Shown one piece after another: positions 1-9,652 of a stretch of DNA of 64,000 bases; positions within the stretch are counted from its first letter, which is position 1, and every line of letters starts with the position of its first letter. The stretch covers positions 248,001-312,000 of the forward strand of contig NZ_JAKCFB010000006.1 in NCBI RefSeq assembly GCF_024198235.1, in the 5' to 3' direction. The notes below the pieces were generated by a model. It worked only from the letters and a program-made list of their open reading frames with translations. It was not told the origin of the DNA and ran no database searches. The translations under genes and the position numbers were made by a program. The DNA comes from Myxococcus dinghuensis (GTDB taxonomy: Bacteria > Myxococcota > Myxococcia > Myxococcales > Myxococcaceae).

Positions 1-2
1 TG

Positions 3-488
3 CTCGGCTGGTCGGCGCAACGTCAGGACGAGGCCGTGGCCCAGGCGCTCGAGCAGCGCAACACCCCTCGCGCGGACCTGCGCTTCGACTGGAGCGAGGT
101 GACGCCCGCGACCTGCACGCTGCGAATCCCCGTCGACTACATCCCGCTCCACCTCCAACTGCGAGGCGAGGACCTCCAGGTCCCCGGCCTGCCGGGGCTG
201 ATCCAGGAGCTCACCGCGGCGATGGAGTACGGCCGCGCCGCGGGTGTGACGGCACGCATCGAGCTCACGCTGCCCATGCCCCCGGAGGCCCTCATCGCGC
301 GGGAGGGCCCGCTGAACATGGACATCACCACGCGTTTCACGATGGAGGAGTTCACCGTGAAGGACGCCCTCGCCTCCTTCGGCTCCACCATCGACCTGCA
401 TGACACGTTCGACCCGCCCCGGGAGGAGCTCTCCTGGGACGGCGTCTTCGACGCGACCCGCTTCGACACATCGAGGTTCAAGCCATGA
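3..488 (+). CDS. Hypothetical protein, 5' end outside window (tail-like cluster)
   Basis: The reading frame is open back to the window edge, so this is probably the C-terminal part of a longer gene; a GTG at 36 is the only start-like codon near the edge and need not be used. The visible roughly 160 residues are rich in predicted beta structure and contain no motif I recognise. The stop overlaps the ATG of the next gene (ATGA at 485-488), so the two are translationally coupled and belong to the same operon as the S74 tail-fibre-like gene. By position it may be a structural or assembly protein of that cluster, but this is inference from context only. Confidence 0.7.
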   Translation, partial: LGWSAQRQDEAVAQALEQRNTPRADLRFDWSEVTPATCTLRIPVDYIPLHLQLRGEDLQVPGLPGLIQELTAAMEYGRAAGVTARIELTLPMPPEALIAREGPLNMDITTRFTMEEFTVKDALASFGSTIDLHDTFDPPREELSWDGVFDATRFDTSRFKP

Positions 489-2299
489 GCGTTCCCTTCT
501 ACCCAGCGAAGTCCGGTGATCCCATCCTCGCGGACACCTGGAACAACATGCAGATCAAGACGCGTGACGAGATCCGCTCGCACACGCACCGCGGGGGGGA
601 CGACGGCAAGAAGCTGGAGGGCGACAGCATCTCCAACACCGCCACCCTGAGCGTCGCCCGGGTGGTGACCACCGCGGGGATCTCCCTGAATGGAACGGAG
701 CTCACCGACCGGCTGACCGGGCTGGACAGCTCGAAGCTCAGCGTGACCGGTGGAACCCTCTCCGGGAGCCTGTCGGTCGGCGGCAACATCGGCATCGGGG
801 CCGCGCCGGGCACGGGGCGCCTCCTGGCGGTCAGCAGCAACGGGAGCGCCGCCGCGGAGTTCCGCATGTCGGGTAGCGCCGGGTTCGGCGTCGCGCTGCT
901 CCTGAAGACCACGGCGGGCGTCGATGGTGCCGCGCTCCAACTGCGCAGCCGGACCAAGAGCTGGCTGGTGCGTGGTGAGACGGGCAACACCGCGACGGGG
1001 TTCCAGATCGCCGAGAACGGCGGCGACAACGAGAACGGCAGCGGGGCCGGCGACGTCCGGCTCCACCTGAAGGCGGGCGGCAACCTCGGCCTGAACACCG
1101 CGGATCCCCAAGGGCCGTTGGACGTCCGGGTGCCCGGCGCCGCCGTGGGCTTCGACCGCCTGGTCGTCGGCGCCACGCAGTTGTGGGGAGACCCCACGTC
1201 CCATGTCACCATCGGGGCGAACAGCGGCAACGGGTTCATGATGAACAACCCGCACGTCGTCTGGCTCGCGGCGGACGCCCGTGCGTCCATCCGCTACGGC
1301 CGCAGCGGCGGCACCGCGTCGGGTCTGTTCTGGGATGTGGGCGTCCGCGCCAACAACGCCTTCTCCTTCGTGGTGAACAACACCCACCCGCTCTGGCTGG
1401 GCGCGGACGGCAACGTCGGCATCGGAACGACGACCCCGGGGACGAAGGTGGACATCCAGGGGGGCGACCTCCGCGTGTCAGGCAGCGTCAACTGCACCAA
1501 GCTCACGACGACCGGCAACATCACCGCGGCGGCCTTCGTCCCTTCCGTGGGGGATACCACCAGCAATGGCATCCAGTTCCCGCTGGATCCCTTCGGAGGC
1601 TCCGGCGATCTGGCGTACATCCGCTACTTCCGCCATACGCCCGCCTACGTCGCAGACACCGAGAGCACCAAGCTGGTCATCTGCAACGACAACGACAACT
1701 ACGACATCATCGTCCTCCGCCAGTTGGGCGCGGACCGCCTCACCATCTCCAACGGCAACGTCGGCATCAACGTCCCGTCGGCGACCCAGGCTCCGAAGTC
1801 CCCCCTGCACATCATCCAGACGGCCCCGGACGTCGGCATCCGCTTGCAGGAGGTGAACCCCACGCGCGCCAACTTCGTGAGCATGGCCATGGAGAGCGGC
1901 GGCATCTTCCACATCCGGTACAGCAACGGCATCGGCGCCTGGCTGACGCAGGACGGCCAGGGCTTCTTCGGTTCGTCGGACGTGTCCTTGAAGACGAACG
2001 TGGAGTCGTTGGACGGCATCCTCCCGCGCGTGATGGCGCTCGCCCCCAGGACGTTCGAGTGGAAGGCGACCGGGACGCGCAACCTGGGGTTCGTGGCCCA
2101 GGAGGTGGAGCCGCTGTTCCCCGAACTCGTGGGTGAGAGCAAGCAGGGCGTGAGCGAGGACAGCCCTGGAATCAAGGGCCTGAACTACTCTCTCTTCGGG
2201 GTACTGGCCATCGCGGCCATCCAGGAAATGAAGCAGCAGTACGACCAACGCATCGAGAAGCTGGAGCAGCGCCTCCGGCAGCAGGAGAAGAAGTCATGA
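485..2299 (+). CDS. Tail-fibre-like protein with C-terminal S74 chaperone domain
   Basis: A 604-residue protein built of repetitive, glycine- and asparagine-rich beta segments (recurring patterns such as GNVGIGTTTPGTKVDI), typical of trimeric phage tail fibres and similar surface shafts. Residues from about 497 to the end match the peptidase S74 intramolecular chaperone: SDVSLK gives the Ser-Asp-x-x-x-Lys site used for self-cleavage, followed by FEWKATGTRNLGFVAQEVEPLFPE, here split by TGTRNLGFVAQEVE as the family hallmark. In known S74 proteins the domain drives trimer folding and then cuts itself off. It overlaps its neighbours by 4 bp on both sides (485-488 and 2296-2299). Likely a receptor-binding or surface fibre; the particle it belongs to is not visible here. 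Confidence 0.85.
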   Translation: MSVPFYPAKSGDPILADTWNNMQIKTRDEIRSHTHRGGDDGKKLEGDSISNTATLSVARVVTTAGISLNGTELTDRLTGLDSSKLSVTGGTLSGSLSVGGNIGIGAAPGTGRLLAVSSNGSAAAEFRMSGSAGFGVALLLKTTAGVDGAALQLRSRTKSWLVRGETGNTATGFQIAENGGDNENGSGAGDVRLHLKAGGNLGLNTADPQGPLDVRVPGAAVGFDRLVVGATQLWGDPTSHVTIGANSGNGFMMNNPHVVWLAADARASIRYGRSGGTASGLFWDVGVRANNAFSFVVNNTHPLWLGADGNVGIGTTTPGTKVDIQGGDLRVSGSVNCTKLTTTGNITAAAFVPSVGDTTSNGIQFPLDPFGGSGDLAYIRYFRHTPAYVADTESTKLVICNDNDNYDIIVLRQLGADRLTISNGNVGINVPSATQAPKSPLHIIQTAPDVGIRLQEVNPTRANFVSMAMESGGIFHIRYSNGIGAWLTQDGQGFFGSSDVSLKTNVESLDGILPRVMALAPRTFEWKATGTRNLGFVAQEVEPLFPELVGESKQGVSEDSPGIKGLNYSLFGVLAIAAIQEMKQQYDQRIEKLEQRLRQQEKKS

Positions 2300-2505
2300 A
2301 GGACGCAATGGAGCAGCGCCTGGCCGACCTGAAGGCGGAGCACGAGGCGGGTCAGAAGATGATGGCGGAGCTGGACGCCAAGCGCTCCCAGCTCGTCCAG
2401 ACGATGCTGCGCATCGAGGGCGCCATCCAGGTGCTCCAGGAGATCATCGCCTCGGACACCAGCCGCGCCCCCAACGTGACGGACATCAAGGAAGCCGCCC
2501 GCTGA
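2296..2505 (+). CDS. Small coiled-coil protein after the tail-fibre gene
   Basis: A 69-residue protein, predicted almost entirely helical with a heptad-like pattern (ADLKAEHEAGQKMMAEL, then IEGAIQVLQEII). The ATG overlaps the stop of the fibre gene in ATGA and is preceded by AGGAG about 10 bases upstream, supporting this start and coupled translation. I do not recognise a family. Its size and position just behind an S74 fibre fit a small chaperone or linker for the fibre, but that is inference. Confidence 0.75.
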   Translation: MKDAMEQRLADLKAEHEAGQKMMAELDAKRSQLVQTMLRIEGAIQVLQEIIASDTSRAPNVTDIKEAAR

Positions 2506-2532
2506 GCTCCAGCGCGGCGTCGGGACCACCCC

Positions 2533-4233
2533 ATGAGTGATACGCGCGTCGGCGCCACGCTGACCTATACCGGAACGGCGCAGTCGCCCTCCCCGACCAC
2601 CCTGGTCCCCGTGGACGCCGCCGGGCTCGTGCTCGCCCTGGACGTCCCCGCGGGGGTGGCGCTGTCGCGCGCCGCGCTCGTCGTGCGGGCGCCCTCGGAC
2701 GACGTGGTCGTGGACCTGGCGCCGACCGCGACGCTGGCCACGAGCCTGGGCCAATCGGTCCTCGCGCCGGCCACGGAGATCACCTGGCTCAGCCTGGACT
2801 GGGGCGCCCGTCGCCCGCTCACCTCCGTCCAGGTGCAGCTCACGGCGCCCGTTCCGACGGGTGCGGCCTGGAAGGGCCGGCTGAGCGTCGCCGAGGGTGG
2901 CGCCTGGTATCCGCCCACGCCATCCGACACGGTGGCGGTGGGCCCCGCGGAGCCGCTCCCCGGCATCTTCGCCACCCGTCTCATGGTGGAGCTGGTGGAT
3001 GCCACGGCCGCGTTGCCTCCGGTGGGCACGCCCAAGACGCTGACCAAGGCCAAGGTCACCAGCATCAAGCTCAACGCGCCGGCACGACCGCCGGACCTCT
3101 CCGCCTCCGTGGGCGTGGGCGCGGGCGCCCTGTTCTTCCAGCAGGCCACTCCGCTGATGCCCCGGCAGGAGCTCACCATCGAGGACACGCTGACCGACGC
3201 GCTCCAGCGCGCGTGGCCCGCGGAGCTGAAGACCGGCAAGGTGGCGGTGACGTTGCGCGCCACCGGGCTCGGACTGTTCGACCGTGTCCGGCTCGTGCTC
3301 GACACGCTCGACGTGCTCCGGCAGTGGAGCCATGGCGGAGACGAGTCGAGGCTCACGCTCGCCACCGACGGCAGCGCGACGGCGACCGTGCCGCTGTCGG
3401 GGAACCGGCCCCTCGCGGAGGTGCGCTTCCGCGTCCGTCATCAGCTTCGGGAAGAGACCATCCCCCTCGCCCCCCAGCCGCCGGAGCGCCCGCCGCTGTC
3501 GCAGCCCTGTGGCTCCGGCCAGGCCACGGCGCAGGCGTTCGTCATCGCGAAGCCCGGCGGCAAGCTCTCGTCACTCGACCTCCACCTGCGCCCGTTGACG
3601 CCGCGCGTGGTGGGGAGCCTGAATCTCTACCCGGATGCCCACGGTCGCCCCGGCGAGGTTCCGCTGACGAAGGCCCCCATCCCCCTGGTGCTGGAGAGCG
3701 AAGGCCCCGCGCCCTGGAGCACGCGCTGGGTCGCCTTCACACCCGAGGCCCTGGTGGAGCTCGCCGCCGGCACCTGGTGGGCCGTCCTCACGGTGACGGA
3801 GGGGGACGTGCTCTGGAGCCTCACGGACCATCGCGAGGCGGTGGCGGGCTCCCTGACCCAGGGGGCCACGCTGTATCGCACCGAGGTCACGGGGCCCTGG
3901 CTCGGGATCGCCCAGGCCATCCCGGATGGGAAGGGCGCCACGCTGTCGCTCTGGGCGTGCGCGCGGCCCCACCTCCTGCTCGGGCGCGCCGAAGCGCTTC
4001 CTCCGCCCGCCGTGAAGGTCGGTTGGGGGATGACGGTGCTGCCCGTGACGCCCGACAAGGAGGGCCTCGTGGTGCTCGATGCCCAGGCCCTCAAGAAGCT
4101 CCCGCCTCCGGTGGCCGCGGACACCCCGCTGGAGGTCATCGTCGAGTCCCGCGCGGCCGGCGAGGTCATCCTCTCCGCGCCCCAGGTCGTCATCCCACGC
4201 CAAGAGACCTACGCGCTCTTCCCCCGGTCGTGA
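2533..4233 (+). CDS. Hypothetical beta-rich protein of the tail-like cluster
   Basis: A 566-residue protein with no signal peptide, membrane segment or catalytic motif that I can identify. It is rich in valine, leucine, proline and alternating hydrophobic residues, as expected for multiple beta-sandwich domains. A segment around residues 320-460 (from SQPCGSGQATAQAFVIAKPGG) reads like a jelly-roll or carbohydrate-binding-type fold, but no motif confirms this. It starts 27 bp after the coiled-coil gene and ends 7 bp before the next, so it is part of the same transcription unit. A structural component of a tail-like particle is the simplest reading. Confidence 0.7.
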   Translation: MSDTRVGATLTYTGTAQSPSPTTLVPVDAAGLVLALDVPAGVALSRAALVVRAPSDDVVVDLAPTATLATSLGQSVLAPATEITWLSLDWGARRPLTSVQVQLTAPVPTGAAWKGRLSVAEGGAWYPPTPSDTVAVGPAEPLPGIFATRLMVELVDATAALPPVGTPKTLTKAKVTSIKLNAPARPPDLSASVGVGAGALFFQQATPLMPRQELTIEDTLTDALQRAWPAELKTGKVAVTLRATGLGLFDRVRLVLDTLDVLRQWSHGGDESRLTLATDGSATATVPLSGNRPLAEVRFRVRHQLREETIPLAPQPPERPPLSQPCGSGQATAQAFVIAKPGGKLSSLDLHLRPLTPRVVGSLNLYPDAHGRPGEVPLTKAPIPLVLESEGPAPWSTRWVAFTPEALVELAAGTWWAVLTVTEGDVLWSLTDHREAVAGSLTQGATLYRTEVTGPWLGIAQAIPDGKGATLSLWACARPHLLLGRAEALPPPAVKVGWGMTVLPVTPDKEGLVVLDAQALKKLPPPVAADTPLEVIVESRAAGEVILSAPQVVIPRQETYALFPRS

Positions 4234-4240
4234 GGCCGTC

Positions 4241-5008
4241 ATGCTCGTCACCCTCGAGTCCTACTTCCACGACGTCGTCCGGCCCGCCATCCCCGAAACG
4301 GTGGACGTGGCGACCGGCCCCTCCCGAGGCCCCACCACCGACGTGGAGGCGCTCGTGGAGGTCTGTGCCTCCAGCATGAAGCTGGAGTTGCCCCCGGGCG
4401 ACGACCTCGAGGTGCTGCGGCAACCCTCGTACTTCGCCCAGGTCCTCCGCTGGTCCGCGGATGGACGGACCCTCAACTTCGCGATCCCGGAGACGGCCCA
4501 GGGACAGGTGGTGGAGGTGGAGTCCCCTCCAGGACATCCGCTGCGGCGCGGTGACGACTACGCGGTGGACGACCTCACGCTGCGGCTCTACCGCCCCCCC
4601 GCGACCGCCGACGAGGCGGTGGTCGCGTTCCTCAAGGGAGAGAGGGCCGCGGGATACCTCGAGCGACGACGCTGCGAGCTGTCGCTCGCCATCCGCGCGT
4701 GGGTGAAGACCCCGGGCAACGCGGCGCCGCTGCTGTCGAGCGCGCTCGCGGCGGCGCTGGCCGCGTCCGTCGACCTGGGCAACCTCGAGGACGACGACGC
4801 CCTCACGGAAGACTCGGGGGTCCGGCTGCGCCTGCTGCAGACCTCCTCCACGCTGATGGGCATCCACCGGAGCGTCGAGTCCGTCGGCGACACGCTCTAC
4901 AGCCGCGCCCAGGCCACGTTCCTCGTGCGCGGGGAGCTCGAACAGCTCGTGACGCTCGGGACGCCCGAGCCGCGCGGGACCATCCGCGAGGTGCGTCGAG
5001 AGGAGTGA
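4241..5008 (+). CDS. Hypothetical protein ending the tail-like cluster
   Basis: A 255-residue protein. I chose the ATG at 4241 because it lies 7 bp after the previous stop; the frame is open further upstream but that part overlaps the preceding gene. The N-terminal segment (MLVTLESYFHDVVRP) and the late segment around residues 200-240 recall small tail-terminator or DUF4255-type proteins of contractile particles, but I see no diagnostic motif and treat this as weak. It is the last gene of the co-directional group; the next gene is convergent and unrelated. Confidence 0.7.
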   Translation: MLVTLESYFHDVVRPAIPETVDVATGPSRGPTTDVEALVEVCASSMKLELPPGDDLEVLRQPSYFAQVLRWSADGRTLNFAIPETAQGQVVEVESPPGHPLRRGDDYAVDDLTLRLYRPPATADEAVVAFLKGERAAGYLERRRCELSLAIRAWVKTPGNAAPLLSSALAAALAASVDLGNLEDDDALTEDSGVRLRLLQTSSTLMGIHRSVESVGDTLYSRAQATFLVRGELEQLVTLGTPEPRGTIREVRREE

Positions 5009-5042
5009 GCCCGAGGGCCCACGACAGCGGCCCTCCCCCCGC

Positions 5043-6527
5043 TCACGCCGCCGCGCGCCCACCGATGCGGGAGCCCGCGCTGGCCGGCAGCCGTCGGAAC
5101 ATCGGCCCCGCGAGCGACGACACGATGGCGATGGCGACGAACGGCAGCACGAAGCGGTCGGGCGTCAGGGGCAGGTCGCCCTTGCCTCGCGCGACGTGGA
5201 GCATGAGGGCGCCGAAGCTGATGCCCATCGCGAGGCCCACCTGCTGCGTCACCACCGCCATGGTGGAGGCCGTGCTCATGCGGTCCGTGGAGATGTCCGC
5301 GTAGGCCACCGCGTTGGTGGCGGTGAACTGCAGCGAGCGCACGAAGCCGCTGATGAACAGCGCGGCGAAGATGACGGGGATGGGGGTCGAGGAGCGGAAC
5401 AGGGCCGGCACGGCCGTCAGCACGGCGGACGCCATGTTGGAGCCGATGAGTGTGCTGCGGAAGCCCACCCTCCGGATGATCCACGGCGCCACGGGCTTGC
5501 ACGAAAGCGCGCCCAGGCTCGTCCCGATGGTCACCACGCCCGCCTCGAAGGGTCCCCACCCGAGGCCCACCTGGAACAGCAGCGGGAGCAGGAAGGGCGT
5601 GGCGCCCAGCCCCATCCGGACGAGCCCTCCGCCCACGGTGCTGGCGCGGAAGGTGGCCACCTTGAAGAGGCCCAGGTCCAGCACCGGCCGCGACTCGCGG
5701 CGCGCGTGGCGGACGTAGAGGACCGTGGCCATCACCGCCACGGCGACGACGCCCGCCTGGAGCAGCGGAGGCACCAGCCCGATGCCCAGCGTCTCCGCCG
5801 CGCCTATCAACAGGGTGATGGCCACCACCGCGAGGGCGAAGCCCTTCCAGTCGAACGGCCCCGGGTCGGGCTGCTCCAGCCTCGGCACGAAGCGGGCGAC
5901 CGCGGCCATGCCCAGCAGGCCCACGGGGACGTTGATGAAGAAGATCCACGGCCAGCTCGCGACGCCGAGGATGATGCCCGCGAGCGGAGGCCCCAGCAGC
6001 GGCCCCACCAGCGCGGGCATCGTGAACCAGCTCAGCGCGGACACCAGCCGCTCCCGCGGCGCCGAGCTCACCACGATGAGGCGCCCCACCGGCGTCATCA
6101 GGGCGCCGCCCAATCCCTGGAGCGTCCGGAACACCACCAGCTGCGGCAGCGTGCGCGAGAAGCCACACAGCACCGAGCCGGTCAGGAAGACGACCATCGC
6201 CAGCATGAAGACGCGCTTGGGGCCGAAGCGGTCCGCCACCCAGCCACTGGCCGGGGCGAGCACCGCGAGCGCCAGGATGTACGACGTCAGCGCCAGCTTC
6301 AGGTGGATGGGGTCCGTGCCGAACGCCACGGACAGCGTCGGCAGCGCGGTGGACAGCACGGTGGAGTCGACGAACTCCATGAACAGCGCGCTCGCCACGG
6401 CGATGGACGCCAGCCGCGAGCCCGAGCGAGAGGGCTCCGAAGCGGCTCGGGGTGGAGAGGAACCAGGGGAGTCGGACACCTCTCTTCTATGCGCACGCGC
6501 GGACGAAGCTGTCACGCCTGACGACAT
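5043..6527 (-). CDS. MFS drug efflux transporter, DHA2 (EmrB/QacA) type
   Basis: A 494-residue integral membrane protein with the hydrophobicity pattern of a 14-helix DHA2 transporter. Visible family marks are the motif D1-like FMEFVDSTVLSTALP in helix 1, the motif A-like GWVADRFGPKRVFM between helices 2 and 3, and motif C-like MPALVGPLLGPPLAG in helix 5. Such pumps export hydrophobic drugs, dyes or metabolites using the proton gradient. I placed the start at 6527 (MSSGVTASS): the frame is open to 6716 but the additional 63 residues are low-complexity and overlap no conserved region. No regulator gene lies next to it, so substrate and control cannot be inferred. Confidence 0.9.
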   Translation of the reverse strand: MSSGVTASSARAHRREVSDSPGSSPPRAASEPSRSGSRLASIAVASALFMEFVDSTVLSTALPTLSVAFGTDPIHLKLALTSYILALAVLAPASGWVADRFGPKRVFMLAMVVFLTGSVLCGFSRTLPQLVVFRTLQGLGGALMTPVGRLIVVSSAPRERLVSALSWFTMPALVGPLLGPPLAGIILGVASWPWIFFINVPVGLLGMAAVARFVPRLEQPDPGPFDWKGFALAVVAITLLIGAAETLGIGLVPPLLQAGVVAVAVMATVLYVRHARRESRPVLDLGLFKVATFRASTVGGGLVRMGLGATPFLLPLLFQVGLGWGPFEAGVVTIGTSLGALSCKPVAPWIIRRVGFRSTLIGSNMASAVLTAVPALFRSSTPIPVIFAALFISGFVRSLQFTATNAVAYADISTDRMSTASTMAVVTQQVGLAMGISFGALMLHVARGKGDLPLTPDRFVLPFVAIAIVSSLAGPMFRRLPASAGSRIGGRAAA

Positions 6528-6621
6528 GCCACCCAGGTGACTTCCCGGCCACACGGAGTGAGCGAGGCCGACCCGGAGCCGAGCCCCCCGCACGGAGGGG
6601 CACCGGCGCCAGGACGGCTCG

Positions 6622-7767
6622 TCAGGCCGGTCGCTCCAGCCGTCCATCCGCGTGGCGGGCGAACCGCCCCTCGTCGCGCGGGTGGACCGGGTCGTCCCGC
6701 TTCCACGGCCAGCCACCGAAGCCCGTGCGCTGGTAGTCCTGGAACGCCTGGATGATCTCCTGGCGGGAGTTCATCACGAAGGGGCCGTGCTGGACGACGG
6801 GCTCGTTGATGGGCTGTCCCTGGAGCATCAGGAACTCGCTCTCCTCGGAGCCGTTCTCCAGCGCCGCGGCCACCTCCGCGCGAAGCTCGATGAGCTGCCC
6901 CGCGGGGACGTCGCGCGCCCCCACCCGCACGGACGCGCCCTTGAAGAAGTACAGGAACCGGTTGCTCCCCTTCTTCGCGGCGGGAATCGTCCACCGGGCG
7001 CCCGCCTCCAGTCGCAAGGTCCAGATGGCCACGTCCGAGTCGGCCCGCGCGGCCCACGACCTGGGCGGCGGCGCGGGCGGCTTCTCCCCGCCGAGGCTCC
7101 CCGCGATGACGGTGACCTCCGTGACGCGCCCCGCGTCGTCCCGCGCGACGTGGCGCGGGATGGCGTGGCTCCAGAGCATGGAGAAGTGGGGCTCCACCAT
7201 CTTGTCCGCGCGCGGCAGGTTGAGCCAGATCTGGAACAGCTCCACCGGGTTCGGCGTGTCGGAGCGAAGCAACGGGAACATCTCCGAGTGCAGCAGCCCG
7301 CTGCCCGCGGTGATCCACTGCACGTCGCCGCCGCCGAACCGCGCCGCCGCGCCCAGCGAGTCCGAGTGGTCCAGCAGGCCGTTGCGGACGACGGTCACCG
7401 TCTCGAATCCCCGGTGCGGGTGCTGCGGGAAACCCGGCACCACGGTGCCGTGATACATGTTCCAGCCATCCCGCCCGCCGAAATCCTGGCCGAGGTCCCG
7501 GCCCGCCAACGAGGCCGCGGGGCCGAACTGGTCGTTGCCCCGGGGATAGCGGTCGTCATGGTGGACGCAGAACAGGAAGGGGTCCGGGGTCCGCCACGGC
7601 ATCCCTCCCAGCGGGCCGGCCCGGAGGACGGCGGGTTGCTCACTCTCCTGCTGACTCATTTGCTGCTCCTCCGATTTTCCGGAACTCCGCGTGCAGGCGG
7701 TGGCCGTCGAGGCTCCCGCGACCGCGATCCACTTCAGCGCTTCTCTCCGGTCGACCTCATCACCCAC
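6622..7767 (-). CDS. Pirin family protein with a Tat-type N-terminus
   Basis: A 381-residue pirin (bicupin). The metal-site residues are visible: HPHRGFET gives two histidines and LLHSEM gives the third histidine and the glutamate. Pirins include quercetin dioxygenases and redox-sensing regulators; the substrate here is unknown. The N-terminus from the GTG at 7767 reads VDRREALKWIAVAGAS, a twin-arginine signal followed by a cysteine, and GAGG stands 6-7 bases upstream. A second start at 7659 (MSQQESEQ) has an even better GGAGG eight bases upstream and would give a cytosolic 345-residue protein, the usual pirin form. Both products may be made. Confidence 0.9.
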   Translation of the reverse strand: MGDEVDRREALKWIAVAGASTATACTRSSGKSEEQQMSQQESEQPAVLRAGPLGGMPWRTPDPFLFCVHHDDRYPRGNDQFGPAASLAGRDLGQDFGGRDGWNMYHGTVVPGFPQHPHRGFETVTVVRNGLLDHSDSLGAAARFGGGDVQWITAGSGLLHSEMFPLLRSDTPNPVELFQIWLNLPRADKMVEPHFSMLWSHAIPRHVARDDAGRVTEVTVIAGSLGGEKPPAPPPRSWAARADSDVAIWTLRLEAGARWTIPAAKKGSNRFLYFFKGASVRVGARDVPAGQLIELRAEVAAALENGSEESEFLMLQGQPINEPVVQHGPFVMNSRQEIIQAFQDYQRTGFGGWPWKRDDPVHPRDEGRFARHADGRLERPA

Positions 7768-7896
7768 CGGTCACCTCGCCTCGGCTGACGCCCGACTCCG
7801 ACAGCACCCCATAATCCTGTCACAGCCCGGGCGCACGGGAGGCGCGGACGTGGGCCGTCCCACCGCCGGTGCACACCCACCCCGACTTGCCGTAGG

Positions 7897-9011
7897 GTGC
7901 GCCCGCCCGTGACCTCCACCGCCCTCCCCGCCCCTGTGTCCCAGGACCGCGTGCGCGCCATCGACTGGCTGCGCGGCATCGCCGTGCTGTTCATGGTGCA
8001 GACGCACTCGCTCGCCCTGCTCACCCCCGAGCTGCGCCGCAGCGCCTGGACCGGGAGGCTGCTCAAGGTCGATGGCCTGGTGGCGCCGGCGTTCATCTTC
8101 TCCGCCGGCTTCGCGCTCGCGCTGCTCATGATTCGCAGCGCCGCGGGCGGCGTGCTGGGCGAGCGCGTGCGCCGCAACCTCCGCCGCGCGGGCGAGGTCC
8201 TGCTGGTGGCCACGCTCGTCAACTGGGCCTGGTTCCCGCTGCTGCGGGAACCGAAGTGGATCCTCCGCATGGACATCCTCCAGTGCGTGGGGGTCTGCCT
8301 GCTGCTCGTGCTGCCCGTGGCCGCCGCGCTCGCGACCCGACCGCGGGTCCTCGCCGGGCTGAGCTTCACGCTCGCGATGGGCGTCTTCGTGGTGGCGCCG
8401 TTCGGAGAGCAGGTCTCGGGGCCCTGGGCGACGCTGACGAACAAGTCCTCCTTCGCGCCCTTCCCGCTGCTGCCCTGGGTGGGCTTCGCGTGGCTCGGCA
8501 CCTTCGCGGGCGCGCTCGCGGGCGCGTGGGGCCGAGCCGTGCTGGCGCGGGGCCTCCTCGCGCTGGTCGCGCTGGGGATCGCGGGGACACTGGCCGCGGA
8601 CGTCCTCTTCGCGCTGTACCCCGCCCACCGCTTCTTCGTCTCCAACCCGTCCAACTCCGCCACCCGCTTCGCGTGGGTCTGCGCGGTGTTGCTCGCGCTG
8701 ATGTGGGTGGAGGGGCGGCTGCCCGCGGGACAGGCTCCGTCGCGGGCGCGGCGCTTCCTCGAGGTCTTCGGCACCTCGTCGCTGTCCGCGTACTTCTTCC
8801 ACGAGATGCTGCTGTTCTACCGCGTCGGCGGCGTCCTCTCGTTCGATCGCTTCTGGAGGGACCGCGCCGGGTGGGGCCTGTACTGGGTCCTCACCGCGGC
8901 GCTCATCGTCGCCACGTGGCTGTTGTGCCTCGGGTGGGACCGCCTGGAGCGCGGCGTGAAGTCGGCGCTCCAGGGGCTGGGGCAGCGGCTCAAGGCCCGC
9001 CCCGCACTGCC

Positions 9012-9018
<7 letters not shown>
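7897..9018 (+). CDS. Membrane acyltransferase of the heparan-glucosaminide N-acetyltransferase (DUF1624-like) type
   Basis: A 373-residue polytopic membrane protein with about ten hydrophobic segments. The opening [17 protein letters not shown] followed by a histidine (QTHS) is the signature of the DUF1624/HGSNAT-like and related acyltransferase-3 families, where this histidine region binds the acyl donor and the enzyme transfers acyl groups across the membrane onto sugars or other acceptors. Starts at GTG 7897 or GTG 7909 are both possible; neither has a clear ribosome site. The end overlaps the convergent VOC gene by 7 bp. The acceptor cannot be told from the sequence. Confidence 0.75.
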
Positions 9019-9500
<482 letters not shown>

Positions 9501-9652
9501 GGGCGGCAACCCTGTCAGACGCCCTGGCCTCGCACAAGGACGCGCCCTGGGACTGCCCCCCGGCGGACGCGAATCATCCGGGGGCTTAGACCCATTTCCC
9601 CGGGTCATGCGTATCGACGCGGCGACCGAACCTTCCGTCCCCCGGAGACCGC

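Noticed and set aside
5196-6521. 441-codon open frame on the + strand opposite the efflux pump gene
   Set aside because: Histidine/arginine/glutamine-rich shadow of a membrane protein gene; the - strand has clear transporter motifs.
9555-9586. GC-rich inverted repeat upstream of the VWA lipoprotein gene
   Set aside because: Only 7 bp of stem with a 14-nt loop, which is expected by chance at this GC content, and it does not fit a terminator position.
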